A stretch of DNA of 64,000 nucleotides, from contig CABMJJ010000007.1 of NCBI GenBank assembly GCA_902386555.1, positions 124,001 through 188,000 on the forward strand. Reading direction: 5' to 3'. Positions 9,044 through 17,907 of the stretch are shown piece after piece (the first letter of the stretch is position 1; every line of letters begins with the position of its first letter). Both the position numbers and the translations under genes were made by a program. The notes under the pieces are model-generated. The model had not been told where the DNA came from and did no database searches. It saw only the letters and a program-made list of their open reading frames with translations. The stretch comes from Candidatus Bilamarchaeum dharawalense. Its GTDB lineage: Archaea; Micrarchaeota; Micrarchaeia; Anstonellales; Bilamarchaeaceae.

Positions 9044-10612
9044 TCACGTAAGTTTGTAAACAGTTAAACAGTCTCCTTCTTTATAAATTTCTGCGTTTTG
9101 CTTTACCCAATCAATATTTGGTTTAATCAACACACATTTATCTAGAATAACATAAGAAAAATTGTTTTGTAAAAGACAGGAGGTAGTAGTACAATTGGAA
9201 GCAGGATAAATGCTAGGATTGGAACCAAAATCCAATTCGTTAGGTATAACCAAAATCTTCGGAAAGCTTTCTTTTGAGATTGGATTTGCAATGCGCCCAT
9301 CCATACCTGCCTTCAAACTCCAGTTATAAGTTAGGTAAATACCTTTTGGCAGATAAAGTGTTTGTGCGGGTAAGACGTCTCTAATCGTATAATACTCCGG
9401 AGGGATAGAAATTGGATGAAGCTGATTGTAGAGTCCAATCGCAGGATAGTTGTAAGCAATAGCACCGATTATGAATAAAGAAAAAATTAATTTCTTTTGT
9501 TTTTTAACAATATGAGATAAACCAACTGGCAACAAAAATGCATAGAATAATGTGACCAATTCAACAAACTTGTTGCTATCTCTAAACCCGGAGAACATTG
9601 GAACAAAACTTACTGCAAAATCAAAAAGTGGGAATATAGAACCTAGTGCAAACAGAAATCCAACTATTGCAGATATTGCAAGCCCATAATTAAATTGAGA
9701 TTTTTCTTCGATAACTCCAATTGCTGAGATATAAATGAAAATAATCAAAGCTAATAGGAAGATAGCTCTTGGAATTAGATCGAAAGATAGTGATAACCCT
9801 GCTTCTCTCCAAGAACCAAATTGTGCAGCAGTTTTAAGAAAGATATTAGAAGAAACTGAATCTCTTGGCTCAAAGAAATTCATATCACTAGAGTCTATTG
9901 ATGAAAAGATTGGCGCTTGGGGTAAAACGATTAATGGAATAATCCAATATAAGTTGAGTAAAAGATAGAAAAGAGCGAAGTAGGGAATAGTTGCAAGAAC
10001 CGGTCTCTGATGCTTTTTATTTGATAAATAAAAAAGACTGATTACACCAAATAAGATGAAATGAAGGAGAATACCATGAGTCTGAACTAATGTTGAAAGA
10101 GTTAGAAAAAATGCTGCTAGGAAAGCGCTGTTTCTATTTGGATCATCGAAATATTTCTTAGTAAAATAAAGAAACAAAGGAGCCATAAGGATATTGTAAA
10201 CAACCCCGAATTGACCCATCATTATCCTCTCATAAACAAATGGGGAGAAACAAAGAATTGCAACTGCCAACAGATACTTCAATTTATCTTCTTTGAAAAA
10301 CAAATAAAGTCCAGCAGATGCTCCTGCAAACATAGCTAAGAAAAAAACTTTTGAAAAAATAGCCGACGCTGAATAACCAAACAACAAAATAAACGGGATT
10401 TGTAGAAGGAAGAATGGGATATTTCTAAAGGTTAGCCAGCTTTGCCCAAAAACATCTGAAAAATGTTCTAACGGCCAAAGACTTACATATGTCCCTCTCC
10501 AGTCTAAATAAACAAATTCTCCCGGAGATAGGAAAAACGGATAAAGAATGGCAAAACAAGCAATTATACCTGGCAGAACGGCCCATACAACTTCTTTCCA
10601 GTCTAAACGCAT
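9044..10612 (-). CDS. Polytopic membrane protein, probable GT-C glycosyltransferase
   Basis: A 522-residue membrane protein with about eleven hydrophobic helices and a C-terminal extracytoplasmic tail of roughly 130 residues with two cysteine pairs (SNCTTTSCL and LDKCVLI). The first outside loop contains FVYLDWRGTYVSLWPLEHF, whose aspartate sits where GT-C enzymes hold the catalytic residue. It is 4 nt from the dolichyl-phosphate sugar synthase gene, so the pair may make and use the same lipid-linked sugar. I do not recognise the exact family. Confidence 0.5.
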   Translation of the reverse strand: MRLDWKEVVWAVLPGIIACFAILYPFFLSPGEFVYLDWRGTYVSLWPLEHFSDVFGQSWLTFRNIPFFLLQIPFILLFGYSASAIFSKVFFLAMFAGASAGLYLFFKEDKLKYLLAVAILCFSPFVYERIMMGQFGVVYNILMAPLFLYFTKKYFDDPNRNSAFLAAFFLTLSTLVQTHGILLHFILFGVISLFYLSNKKHQRPVLATIPYFALFYLLLNLYWIIPLIVLPQAPIFSSIDSSDMNFFEPRDSVSSNIFLKTAAQFGSWREAGLSLSFDLIPRAIFLLALIIFIYISAIGVIEEKSQFNYGLAISAIVGFLFALGSIFPLFDFAVSFVPMFSGFRDSNKFVELVTLFYAFLLPVGLSHIVKKQKKLIFSLFIIGAIAYNYPAIGLYNQLHPISIPPEYYTIRDVLPAQTLYLPKGIYLTYNWSLKAGMDGRIANPISKESFPKILVIPNELDFGSNPSIYPASNCTTTSCLLQNNFSYVILDKCVLIKPNIDWVKQNAEIYKEGDCLTVYKLT

Positions 10613-10645
10613 ATTTTAATCAATTGTCCTTTATGTTTATAATTT

Positions 10646-12493
10646 GTGTCAAATCAGAAATTTTTTGTTATTGTTTTTTTTCTGTTAGTTGCATCAATCT
10701 TAACAGCACAGATAATATGGAAAAACTCGATTTCATCTGAATTAGCAATTATCCCATACTTAATTTTCATAGTACTATTCTTTATAAAAAAAATAGACGC
10801 TAGATGGTTTATTGTTGGAACTTTAATACTCTTAATCCTCTCTGGCGTAATTTTAATTTTAAAAAACGATGAAAATATGGCAAATTTAGTTGCAATACAT
10901 GCTTACTACTCATTAACAGCCGGAGTAATCTTGATGTTGGTAGAATTACTAACAAAAAGAAAAGACGAAGAACTTTATTTTATTAAACTCGAAGAATTGA
11001 AAGCACCTGAGATAAAAGTAAAAACTCCGAAAATTAATGTTGGAAAATTAAACATATTAGACAAAATACTCGAAAAAATAGAGTTCTTAGCAGATTGGTT
11101 CTGGGAATTTGCAATCTTCTCAGCTGTAATGGTAGGCGGACTAATATTCTTAGTATTGAAAAAATACGATGAACCAATGTATTTCATCGGATTTGAAAAA
11201 GATATAATGACCTTATTAATTCCAGCTTTAATCCTCACAGCAATTTCAGGATATTTACGATATAAAGAACATATCAAAAACAACCAACATTATGATTTGC
11301 TAAAAAACATGTCATTTTTCTCTTTTGCAACAATTGCAGGGAATTTTTTTAATTTCATTTATCATTTCTATGCAGCAAGGTTAATTTCAATTACAGAATA
11401 TGGTGCATTAAATGCATTACTAGCAGCAATTACCTTGTTCCTAATTCCAGTAGGTAGTTTCTCTGCATTAACCATAAAACAAATAGCAAAGGAAACAAAT
11501 CAACAAAAAATAGCAGGAATTGCAAAAGCAGCATTGAAAACAGCTATTTTGGTTTCATTAATAATTGCAATTATTCTATTCATTGCAAAAGATTTCCTGC
11601 AAAGCTATTTCCATATTCAAGACGGCTTAGTTATTTTATTATTCATATTGGCTATTGCATTATCCATTATTTCAAGTGTAAATAATAGTACGTTACAGGG
11701 ATTGCAAAAGTTCTTTATCAGCGGATCGATTTTTGTATTTTCTTCTGGTGTAAAATTAGTAGTAATGTTTATCCTAATGGCATCTTTAGGATTGGGTTTA
11801 GTCGGTGCAGTTAGCTCCTATGCTATTACCCCATTGATAACAATGGTCCTAGCATTTTATTTTACTTTAACAGTTTTGAGACACAAGGAAGAGAAATTTG
11901 ATATTTTCAAATTAAAGAGAGAATATCTAGCAATTATCACAATTGACATTGGCCTATTCCTTGCATTGAACGGAGATTTAATCATCCTTGCAAATCTATT
12001 TCCAAATGATGACCTGGGTTTCTACTCAGCAGCATCGGTTATAGCAAAAATACTTACCTTTGCTTTGCTTCCACTTGCCACAGTTGCATTCCCAAAAATA
12101 GTTTCCCAGGGAAAAGAAGGGGGAAAAACATTTTGGATTGCTTTAGGGGGGATAATCGCAGGATCGTTAGTATTCCTAGGAGTTTACTACCTATTAGGAC
12201 AGCACATTATCTCTTTCGTATATTCAACAAAATATGCAAATGCAACCCAATTTTTACTTTTATTAACTGTTTCAGCAGGCATATACTGTGCCAATATGAT
12301 AATTTCAAGGTATTTGATAGCTAAAGAAGCTAGATTGTACTCGTTGTTTGCATTTATTATCCCAATAATCGGGTTACTTTACCTGTATTTTTCAAAAATA
12401 ACTATACAGGACGCCCCGGTTTACATGATAGGTATAAATAGTTTGTTGTTTTTGGCTGGATTGTGGTTCGTAATCAACCAACGTAGGAAATGA
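10646..12493 (+). CDS. Polysaccharide/lipid-linked oligosaccharide flippase (MOP, Wzx-like) with extra N-terminal helices
   Basis: A 615-residue protein. From about residue 215 (LLKNMSFFSFATIAGNFFNFIY, then ISITEYGALNALLA) it matches the polysaccharide-transport branch of MOP flippases. About 200 residues before that form five or six extra hydrophobic helices with a charged loop (KAPEIKVKTPKINVG), unusual for the family. The start is GTG at 10646, only a few bases after a TTTATAAT box, so the mRNA start may lie downstream and the true N-terminus is uncertain. It diverges from the GT-C-like gene and would move lipid-linked glycans to the outer face. Confidence 0.75.
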   Translation: MSNQKFFVIVFFLLVASILTAQIIWKNSISSELAIIPYLIFIVLFFIKKIDARWFIVGTLILLILSGVILILKNDENMANLVAIHAYYSLTAGVILMLVELLTKRKDEELYFIKLEELKAPEIKVKTPKINVGKLNILDKILEKIEFLADWFWEFAIFSAVMVGGLIFLVLKKYDEPMYFIGFEKDIMTLLIPALILTAISGYLRYKEHIKNNQHYDLLKNMSFFSFATIAGNFFNFIYHFYAARLISITEYGALNALLAAITLFLIPVGSFSALTIKQIAKETNQQKIAGIAKAALKTAILVSLIIAIILFIAKDFLQSYFHIQDGLVILLFILAIALSIISSVNNSTLQGLQKFFISGSIFVFSSGVKLVVMFILMASLGLGLVGAVSSYAITPLITMVLAFYFTLTVLRHKEEKFDIFKLKREYLAIITIDIGLFLALNGDLIILANLFPNDDLGFYSAASVIAKILTFALLPLATVAFPKIVSQGKEGGKTFWIALGGIIAGSLVFLGVYYLLGQHIISFVYSTKYANATQFLLLLTVSAGIYCANMIISRYLIAKEARLYSLFAFIIPIIGLLYLYFSKITIQDAPVYMIGINSLLFLAGLWFVINQRRK

Positions 12494-12501
12494 AATAAAG
12501 A

Positions 12502-12510
12502 TTTATAAAT
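12502..12510 (+). promoter_or_regulatory. TATA box for the large surface protein
   Basis: TTTATAAAT lies 46 nt before the ATG at 12556, leaving a leader of about 20 nt. A second AT-rich stretch with alternating T and A follows at 12523-12541. GTGAGG just before the ATG can serve as ribosome binding site. Confidence 0.5.
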
Positions 12511-12555
12511 GTCATCATCAGTGTCTATAATATATTATAATCATCCGTGAGGCCT

Positions 12556-15500
12556 ATGAAATTAATAGAAAATTTAGCAAATAGGAAGACTCTCGCACTT
12601 TTTGTGGCGTTGTTTGTGGTATTCGTAATGGTAATTATACCAAGCAATGCTATCTCAGTTGTATGGAACTACCTAGCGTATAATAGCACTAGTGGTAACG
12701 CTGAGTTTAATCTTAGAGTAAACGTGGAACAGGATTTCGTTACTTACAACACTACAAAATTCTATTTTTACAATGATAGTAGTGGACAGTGGGAAGACAT
12801 TACCAGCATAACTCACTTTAGCATAACTTGGTACGGGACAGGTTATATGCCATATGATTATCAGGCATATGGTTATGGGTATGGGGATTACCCAGGATCT
12901 TTTGTACCAAATTATTTCGGTTATGGTGGCTATGGTTATGCTAATACCTATGGATATGGTTATGCTTCCTATGGATACGGATATGACGGTAGCCATTATG
13001 GTTACGGCTATGGTATGGGAAACGGATATGCACTTTTAGATGGTTATATTGAAGGAGATACCTTCCCACCAGGACTTTATGACGTTAGAGCAGTTGTTAT
13101 AGTCAATACAGATGGAGGCACTCAACACGCTTTCTACAGTGACACAGCTCAGTTTGAGAAGATAAGTGGAAGTTCAGTTACAATAGATAGGATATACCCA
13201 CTAGGAGATGTTAATGTTTCTCAGAATGAATTTTTCCCAGTCGTTGTAAATGTAACTTGCGATGGAGTTTGTGGATTGACTAACGTGAGCTTGTACAGAC
13301 CATCTCCTCCAGCAACAGTAGTAACTTGGGAAAGCGGGGACGATACTGATTATACTGAAGGTTCACTAGCAGTCTCATTAGCTTTGGCTAACAGATTAGG
13401 TGCAACTTGGAACAGCACGTATTCTGGAGTTTCAAATTTTGATCCAATATCTTTGCCAGCAGGATTCTGGGACCAGGATGTCATAGTTGCATCAGGGTAT
13501 TATATGATGGGGATGGGATACGATTATAATTGGACAGATATGCGCGACGCAATGCTAAACGGACATATTGTGATAGCTGAGAGGGATTATTTTGATTTGG
13601 TTAAGTCGGATTTGAGTTTGACCGAATATACTTACACGAATGACACATATAATACCTATTATATGTGCACATCAGAAGGAATGATGATCACAGATGATTA
13701 CGGCGGACTTGGATGTGGATGGGAATATATGGATGTGGATAAATACGGCAATACGATTGGATCGTTAATTATCCTCAATCCATGTAATATTAGTGCCGTA
13801 GGTCTTATCAGTACCACACCAGGGGATACACCATTTTACACAAATGACAGCAACCCAAGACAGATTACATTAGTTAGCAGTGTACCACAAACAGTTACGT
13901 TCTATGTAAATGCAACTGGAGATCTTGATACAACATACGAATTCTTTGCAGATGCAATCCTACTATCAAATACAAGTGCAAATGATACAACATCAACCTG
14001 GAACGTAACCATTGTTCTAGGAGATGACACACCACCAGTTATATCAGATCTTGCACCAGTAGAGGGATACAATACCAGTTCTCATGGTATTCCATTAGAA
14101 TATAACGTAACAGATGATATATCAACAACAGTAGATTGTAATATTAGCATCAATGGAAGTGTGTCTCAAGACAATGACTTAACAAGTGGCACACTTTACC
14201 ACAACAACATACCAGTATTTGCTGAAGGATTGTACACATGGTACATGAACTGTTCGGATGACGCAAGCAATGTTGGAACAACAACTCCGAGAACGGTTAT
14301 GGTGGATTGGACCTTACCAACTATAGATCTACTCAATCCAGTAAATGAATTCAATACAACATATGGAGCCCCAGGAATCGTATACTTGTATGTTCGAGCT
14401 AATGTAACCGATGACTTGAGTGGACCAGACCACTGTGAGATCTTCATAAATGGAGTAGATGATGGTACTGGCTTTTTTATGAATAATGGTGTGCCAAATG
14501 GTGGCTTCATTGACGTCACCAGTTATGGTGAAGGTAAACATACAATATACCTAAACTGTACAGATATGGCAGGAAATAGTAATTTAAGTGAAACAAGAAA
14601 TTTCACAATAGACTTAACTGCACCAACAGTAACTCCACTTATGCCGGATAATAACACAAACACCTCAAACACGAGCATATACCTACTGACTAACATAACA
14701 GACAACCTATCTCCAGAAACAAACTGTACCTCTTACTTAAATGGAAACCCGAATAGTGTTTCAGTGATGACACCAAATGGCACAACACACGGTGTCACTT
14801 ACGGACCACCATTAGCAGAAGGAAGATATAGCTGGTACCATCGATGCGTTGATTATGCAGGCAATGTGGGAGTAAGCCCAACAAGAAACTTTACAATAGA
14901 TAGAACTGGACCTACAGTAACCCTTAACAATCCAGTAAATGAATTCAACACCTCTAATACGTCGGTTTTCTTCAACTTTACCATGACAGATGCACTTAGT
15001 ACATACGCAGACTGTGAATGGATAATAGATGGAAGTTACACTGGATCGCATTACAATGTAACAAACGCAACAGCATATGGCTATACATTTGCGTGGGCCG
15101 ACAGTATTGAAGGGAGACATAATTGGTCTATGGACTGTGAAGACAGATCAGGCAATAGTGGAGTAAGCGAAACAAGGAACTTTACAGTAGATATCCACGC
15201 TCCAACGGTGCACATGCTGTTCCCACCAAATAATACATTTACAAATAACAATACGCAATTGTTCACATTTATTACAGTGGACAATCTAGACACGTCAATG
15301 AATTGTAACTTAAGAAGACAGGATGGATCAACCATAAAATCATCGCCAACAACTGCCAATAACACAACCACCAATTTGACTCCAGCAATCAACTTGACAG
15401 AAGGAACACAACATTACGATGTTGTTTGTCAGGATGATGCAGAAAGCTGGGGATATAGTGAATACCCATGGTGGGTTACATTGGATACTGCAGCCCCAAC

Positions 15501-16467
15501 AGTCAATTTAATGACTCCAACAACAGGATACATTACCACAGATACAACACCAAACTTCAACTTCAATTACACTGATGCACTATCTCCAAATGCAACCTGT
15601 ACACTTTATGTTGCAGGAACAGCAAGAGGAAGCGTAACTGCAAACAATGCAACTAATACCTCAATAACCTCAAGCGCCCTTTCAGTTGGTGCTTCACAAT
15701 CATGGTATGTTAGATGTACTGACCTTGCAGGAAATGCTAACAATTCTGCCTCAAGAACCATAACCATTTCCAGCAGTGGAGGTGGTGGGACTGGAGGTAG
15801 TGGCGGAGGCGGTGGTGGAGGTGGCGGCGGTGCTGGTGGTGGAGGAGCTACTGACACTGATAGAAATACTACAATACCACACCAAAACGTTACTACAAAG
15901 ACTTGTACAGTTGATACCCAATGTGGTAGCAATGAAGCATGTCTTGGAAGCAAATGTATTCCAGTAACCGGTCTATGCGGCTTTGCAGCAAATCACCAAT
16001 GGAATTACTTTGAATGCTGCGACGATGCAACATGCGGCACTGGTTATACCTGTGTAGAACATACATGCACAGCAATACCAAAACAAGGATGTACAAACAA
16101 TGCAGACTGTCCAACAGGTAAAACCTGTTCTGGTGGTACCTGTGTTTCAACAATCACTTCAGGAACAGACCAGGAAGCAGAATGTGTAAAGGATTCTGAC
16201 TGTGCTTCAGGCAAATCCTGCCTTGGAAGCAAATGTCTACCAACTCCAGTAACAGGACAGGGAACCTGTACCTTATTTGGAATAGCAGGACCAAAGATTC
16301 TTGGTATCTGCTGGTACTGGATAACCTTGCTTGTGATCCTCGCAATTATAATTGCTTTGTTCATGCTTGGAGGAGGAGTTGCATTGGCAGCTCTTAGTGG
16401 TCCAAAAGAAAAGCCAAAGTTTAACTTCAAGCACAGAAAACCACATCATAAACACGGGGAGTTTTAA
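12556..16467 (+). CDS. Large repeat-containing surface protein with Tyr/Gly-rich segment, Ig-like repeats and Cys-rich stalk
   Basis: About 1303 residues. The preferred start is ATG 12556, after GTGAGG; GTG 12547 in the same frame is possible. Order of parts: signal peptide (TLALFVALFVVFVMVII); a Tyr/Gly-rich segment near residues 95-165; a globular region; six repeats of about 95 residues, each with a central Cys, WYxxCxDxAGN and a xTRNFTID-type end; a poly-Gly linker; four short Cys modules (CxxDxxCxxGxxCxxxxC); a C-terminal membrane helix starting ILGICWYWI; and a basic His/Lys tail. N-x-S/T sequons are dense throughout the repeats. It is probably a glycosylated S-layer or adhesin-like protein, fed by the adjacent glycan locus. 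Function inferred from architecture only. Confidence 0.8.
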   Translation: MKLIENLANRKTLALFVALFVVFVMVIIPSNAISVVWNYLAYNSTSGNAEFNLRVNVEQDFVTYNTTKFYFYNDSSGQWEDITSITHFSITWYGTGYMPYDYQAYGYGYGDYPGSFVPNYFGYGGYGYANTYGYGYASYGYGYDGSHYGYGYGMGNGYALLDGYIEGDTFPPGLYDVRAVVIVNTDGGTQHAFYSDTAQFEKISGSSVTIDRIYPLGDVNVSQNEFFPVVVNVTCDGVCGLTNVSLYRPSPPATVVTWESGDDTDYTEGSLAVSLALANRLGATWNSTYSGVSNFDPISLPAGFWDQDVIVASGYYMMGMGYDYNWTDMRDAMLNGHIVIAERDYFDLVKSDLSLTEYTYTNDTYNTYYMCTSEGMMITDDYGGLGCGWEYMDVDKYGNTIGSLIILNPCNISAVGLISTTPGDTPFYTNDSNPRQITLVSSVPQTVTFYVNATGDLDTTYEFFADAILLSNTSANDTTSTWNVTIVLGDDTPPVISDLAPVEGYNTSSHGIPLEYNVTDDISTTVDCNISINGSVSQDNDLTSGTLYHNNIPVFAEGLYTWYMNCSDDASNVGTTTPRTVMVDWTLPTIDLLNPVNEFNTTYGAPGIVYLYVRANVTDDLSGPDHCEIFINGVDDGTGFFMNNGVPNGGFIDVTSYGEGKHTIYLNCTDMAGNSNLSETRNFTIDLTAPTVTPLMPDNNTNTSNTSIYLLTNITDNLSPETNCTSYLNGNPNSVSVMTPNGTTHGVTYGPPLAEGRYSWYHRCVDYAGNVGVSPTRNFTIDRTGPTVTLNNPVNEFNTSNTSVFFNFTMTDALSTYADCEWIIDGSYTGSHYNVTNATAYGYTFAWADSIEGRHNWSMDCEDRSGNSGVSETRNFTVDIHAPTVHMLFPPNNTFTNNNTQLFTFITVDNLDTSMNCNLRRQDGSTIKSSPTTANNTTTNLTPAINLTEGTQHYDVVCQDDAESWGYSEYPWWVTLDTAAPTVNLMTPTTGYITTDTTPNFNFNYTDALSPNATCTLYVAGTARGSVTANNATNTSITSSALSVGASQSWYVRCTDLAGNANNSASRTITISSSGGGGTGGSGGGGGGGGGGAGGGGATDTDRNTTIPHQNVTTKTCTVDTQCGSNEACLGSKCIPVTGLCGFAANHQWNYFECCDDATCGTGYTCVEHTCTAIPKQGCTNNADCPTGKTCSGGTCVSTITSGTDQEAECVKDSDCASGKSCLGSKCLPTPVTGQGTCTLFGIAGPKILGICWYWITLLVILAIIIALFMLGGGVALAALSGPKEKPKFNFKHRKPHHKHGEF
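12850..13040 (+). repeat. Degenerate GGTTATGG-type repeat coding Tyr-Gly tracts
   Basis: Within the surface protein gene, variations of GGTTATGGNTATGG recur and encode YGYG runs. The repetition is at both DNA and protein level, so length variation by slippage or recombination is plausible. It is in frame throughout. Confidence 0.8.
15776..15848 (+). repeat. GGN tract coding a poly-glycine hinge
   Basis: A run of GGT/GGC/GGA codons encodes about 20 glycines with a few Ser, Thr and Ala, separating the Ig-like repeats from the Cys-rich modules. It probably acts as a flexible hinge near the cell surface. It is the most GC-rich tract of this gene. Confidence 0.8.
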
Positions 16468-17874
16468 TTGAAAATTCAATTATTTTTTTTATTTTTACTA
16501 GTAGGTTCATACTTGGCCAGTGCTACTGAATATGCTCATCCTTTATTTGCAACAAGCTTTGCCAATGCAAATGAAAATCAAACATTGTACAGATTCAGGA
16601 TTTTCAACAATGAAAGCACACCAACATTGCCATTTAGATTATGGCTTACCAGCGACATGAATTGGTTTGATCCTGATATCTTCAGCTATGCTCTGCCTCC
16701 AGATGGAGCAGATGATGATAGCCCATATTGGGATTTCCCACCTGTTTACCCTAATGAAAGCGCAGAAATATCATTCAGAGTGAATAGAACAGTTGGTTTG
16801 CCAGATAGAATACTGCTTGACACTGAGGCATTGAACAAATGGATTGGAGAATGTAAGACCTTTGTTCCACTTAACGGAACAAACGAAAGCGAAACAAAGA
16901 TAGAGAACTATCTTTGGTCTTTGAATAAATCCTACGATGTGGTTATGTACTATGAAGAAAATGGCTATGCTTTGGCTAAAATCAAAGATTACAACACTTT
17001 TGCAGTTTTCAAAATTGGCAATATAACAGAAATGGCCATGATTGAGGATGATAAGACAATAACAACGCTGGTATCCAATTATGTAAAAAAAGGCACAGTA
17101 GACCGATATGTGAATTTATCTCAGGTAAGATGGTCATTGGAAGAAACCCAGAGAATAAAATCAAGACCAGAAAAGGACTGCTATAGAATAAGCGGTATGG
17201 ATAGATTCCCGTGCGTTGATCGAGACACCTGCCTTTATGCTTGCTTTTCAGTACCAGTATGTTCAAATATAGGCCAAAGTGGTTGGTCTTTCCTAGACAC
17301 ATTACAGAGCTATAACAAAACAGTATATGATGCAAATACCAAACTAGATCATGCAGTTTCAAGCAGTGCAGATTTGGAACTTTCACCAAACTATGAAAGG
17401 GCAGCTGCCTTGCTTCAAGAATTAATCGAATTAAATAGAGCTGAAACCAAAGTCATATACCACCCGTTATACACTTCCTATGGCTATTGCGAACCAGCTG
17501 ATTATGCGATTCCTCAGCAGATGGGTGCCAGAAGAGATTTACTTGATTACCTAGAGATTAATTGCCTCTATGGTCAGAAGGACTGGATTATACAGGAAAG
17601 CATTCACACTGCAGTTACCCTTAATCCTCCTAAACCAAAGCCAAAACTAAATAATACAATTAATGTAACGCCTCAGGTTAATACCAGCAATCATATTGAG
17701 TTACAGAACATTACCACAAACCAAACAGAAACACAAGAGGAATGTTGCCTGGGAGGAATGTGCTCGTTGGGTGGAGTTAAAAAAATCGCAGGACTTTGTT
17801 GGCAGTGGGGAGCAATAATTTTGGTGGTGGCAGTATTAGCAATTTATTGGCTCATAAAACCGAAGAGAAGATAA
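16468..17874 (+). CDS. Secreted membrane-anchored protein with CWxW anchor
   Basis: A 468-residue protein. The start is TTG 16468, immediately after the previous stop, with GGGGAG seven bases upstream; the N-terminus is a signal peptide (FFLFLLVGSYLASA). The ectodomain has scattered cysteines (DCYRISGMDRFPCVDRDTC, CSNIG) and an Asn-rich C-terminal spacer. It ends KKIAGLCWQWG followed by a hydrophobic helix and KPKRR. The anchor resembles the end of the preceding large surface protein (KILGICWYW), suggesting shared topology or sorting. The two genes are surely co-transcribed. No enzymatic motif is recognised. Confidence 0.75.
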   Translation: MKIQLFFLFLLVGSYLASATEYAHPLFATSFANANENQTLYRFRIFNNESTPTLPFRLWLTSDMNWFDPDIFSYALPPDGADDDSPYWDFPPVYPNESAEISFRVNRTVGLPDRILLDTEALNKWIGECKTFVPLNGTNESETKIENYLWSLNKSYDVVMYYEENGYALAKIKDYNTFAVFKIGNITEMAMIEDDKTITTLVSNYVKKGTVDRYVNLSQVRWSLEETQRIKSRPEKDCYRISGMDRFPCVDRDTCLYACFSVPVCSNIGQSGWSFLDTLQSYNKTVYDANTKLDHAVSSSADLELSPNYERAAALLQELIELNRAETKVIYHPLYTSYGYCEPADYAIPQQMGARRDLLDYLEINCLYGQKDWIIQESIHTAVTLNPPKPKPKLNNTINVTPQVNTSNHIELQNITTNQTETQEECCLGGMCSLGGVKKIAGLCWQWGAIILVVAVLAIYWLIKPKRR

Positions 17875-17907
17875 TACCTACTGAACTTCTATTTCTTAGG
17901 TGACAGA

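Noticed and set aside
12673-12996. Minus-strand Ile-rich frame opposite the Tyr/Gly tract
   Set aside because: Antisense shadow of repetitive codons; no promoter or ribosome binding site.
12850-13040. CRISPR or tandem-repeat array
   Set aside because: Repeats are in-frame, degenerate coding repeats without constant repeat and variable spacers. No CRISPR array was seen in the window.
15606-15953. Minus-strand frame coding a proline run
   Set aside because: It is the reverse complement of the poly-Gly hinge of the large surface protein and has no start signals or family features.
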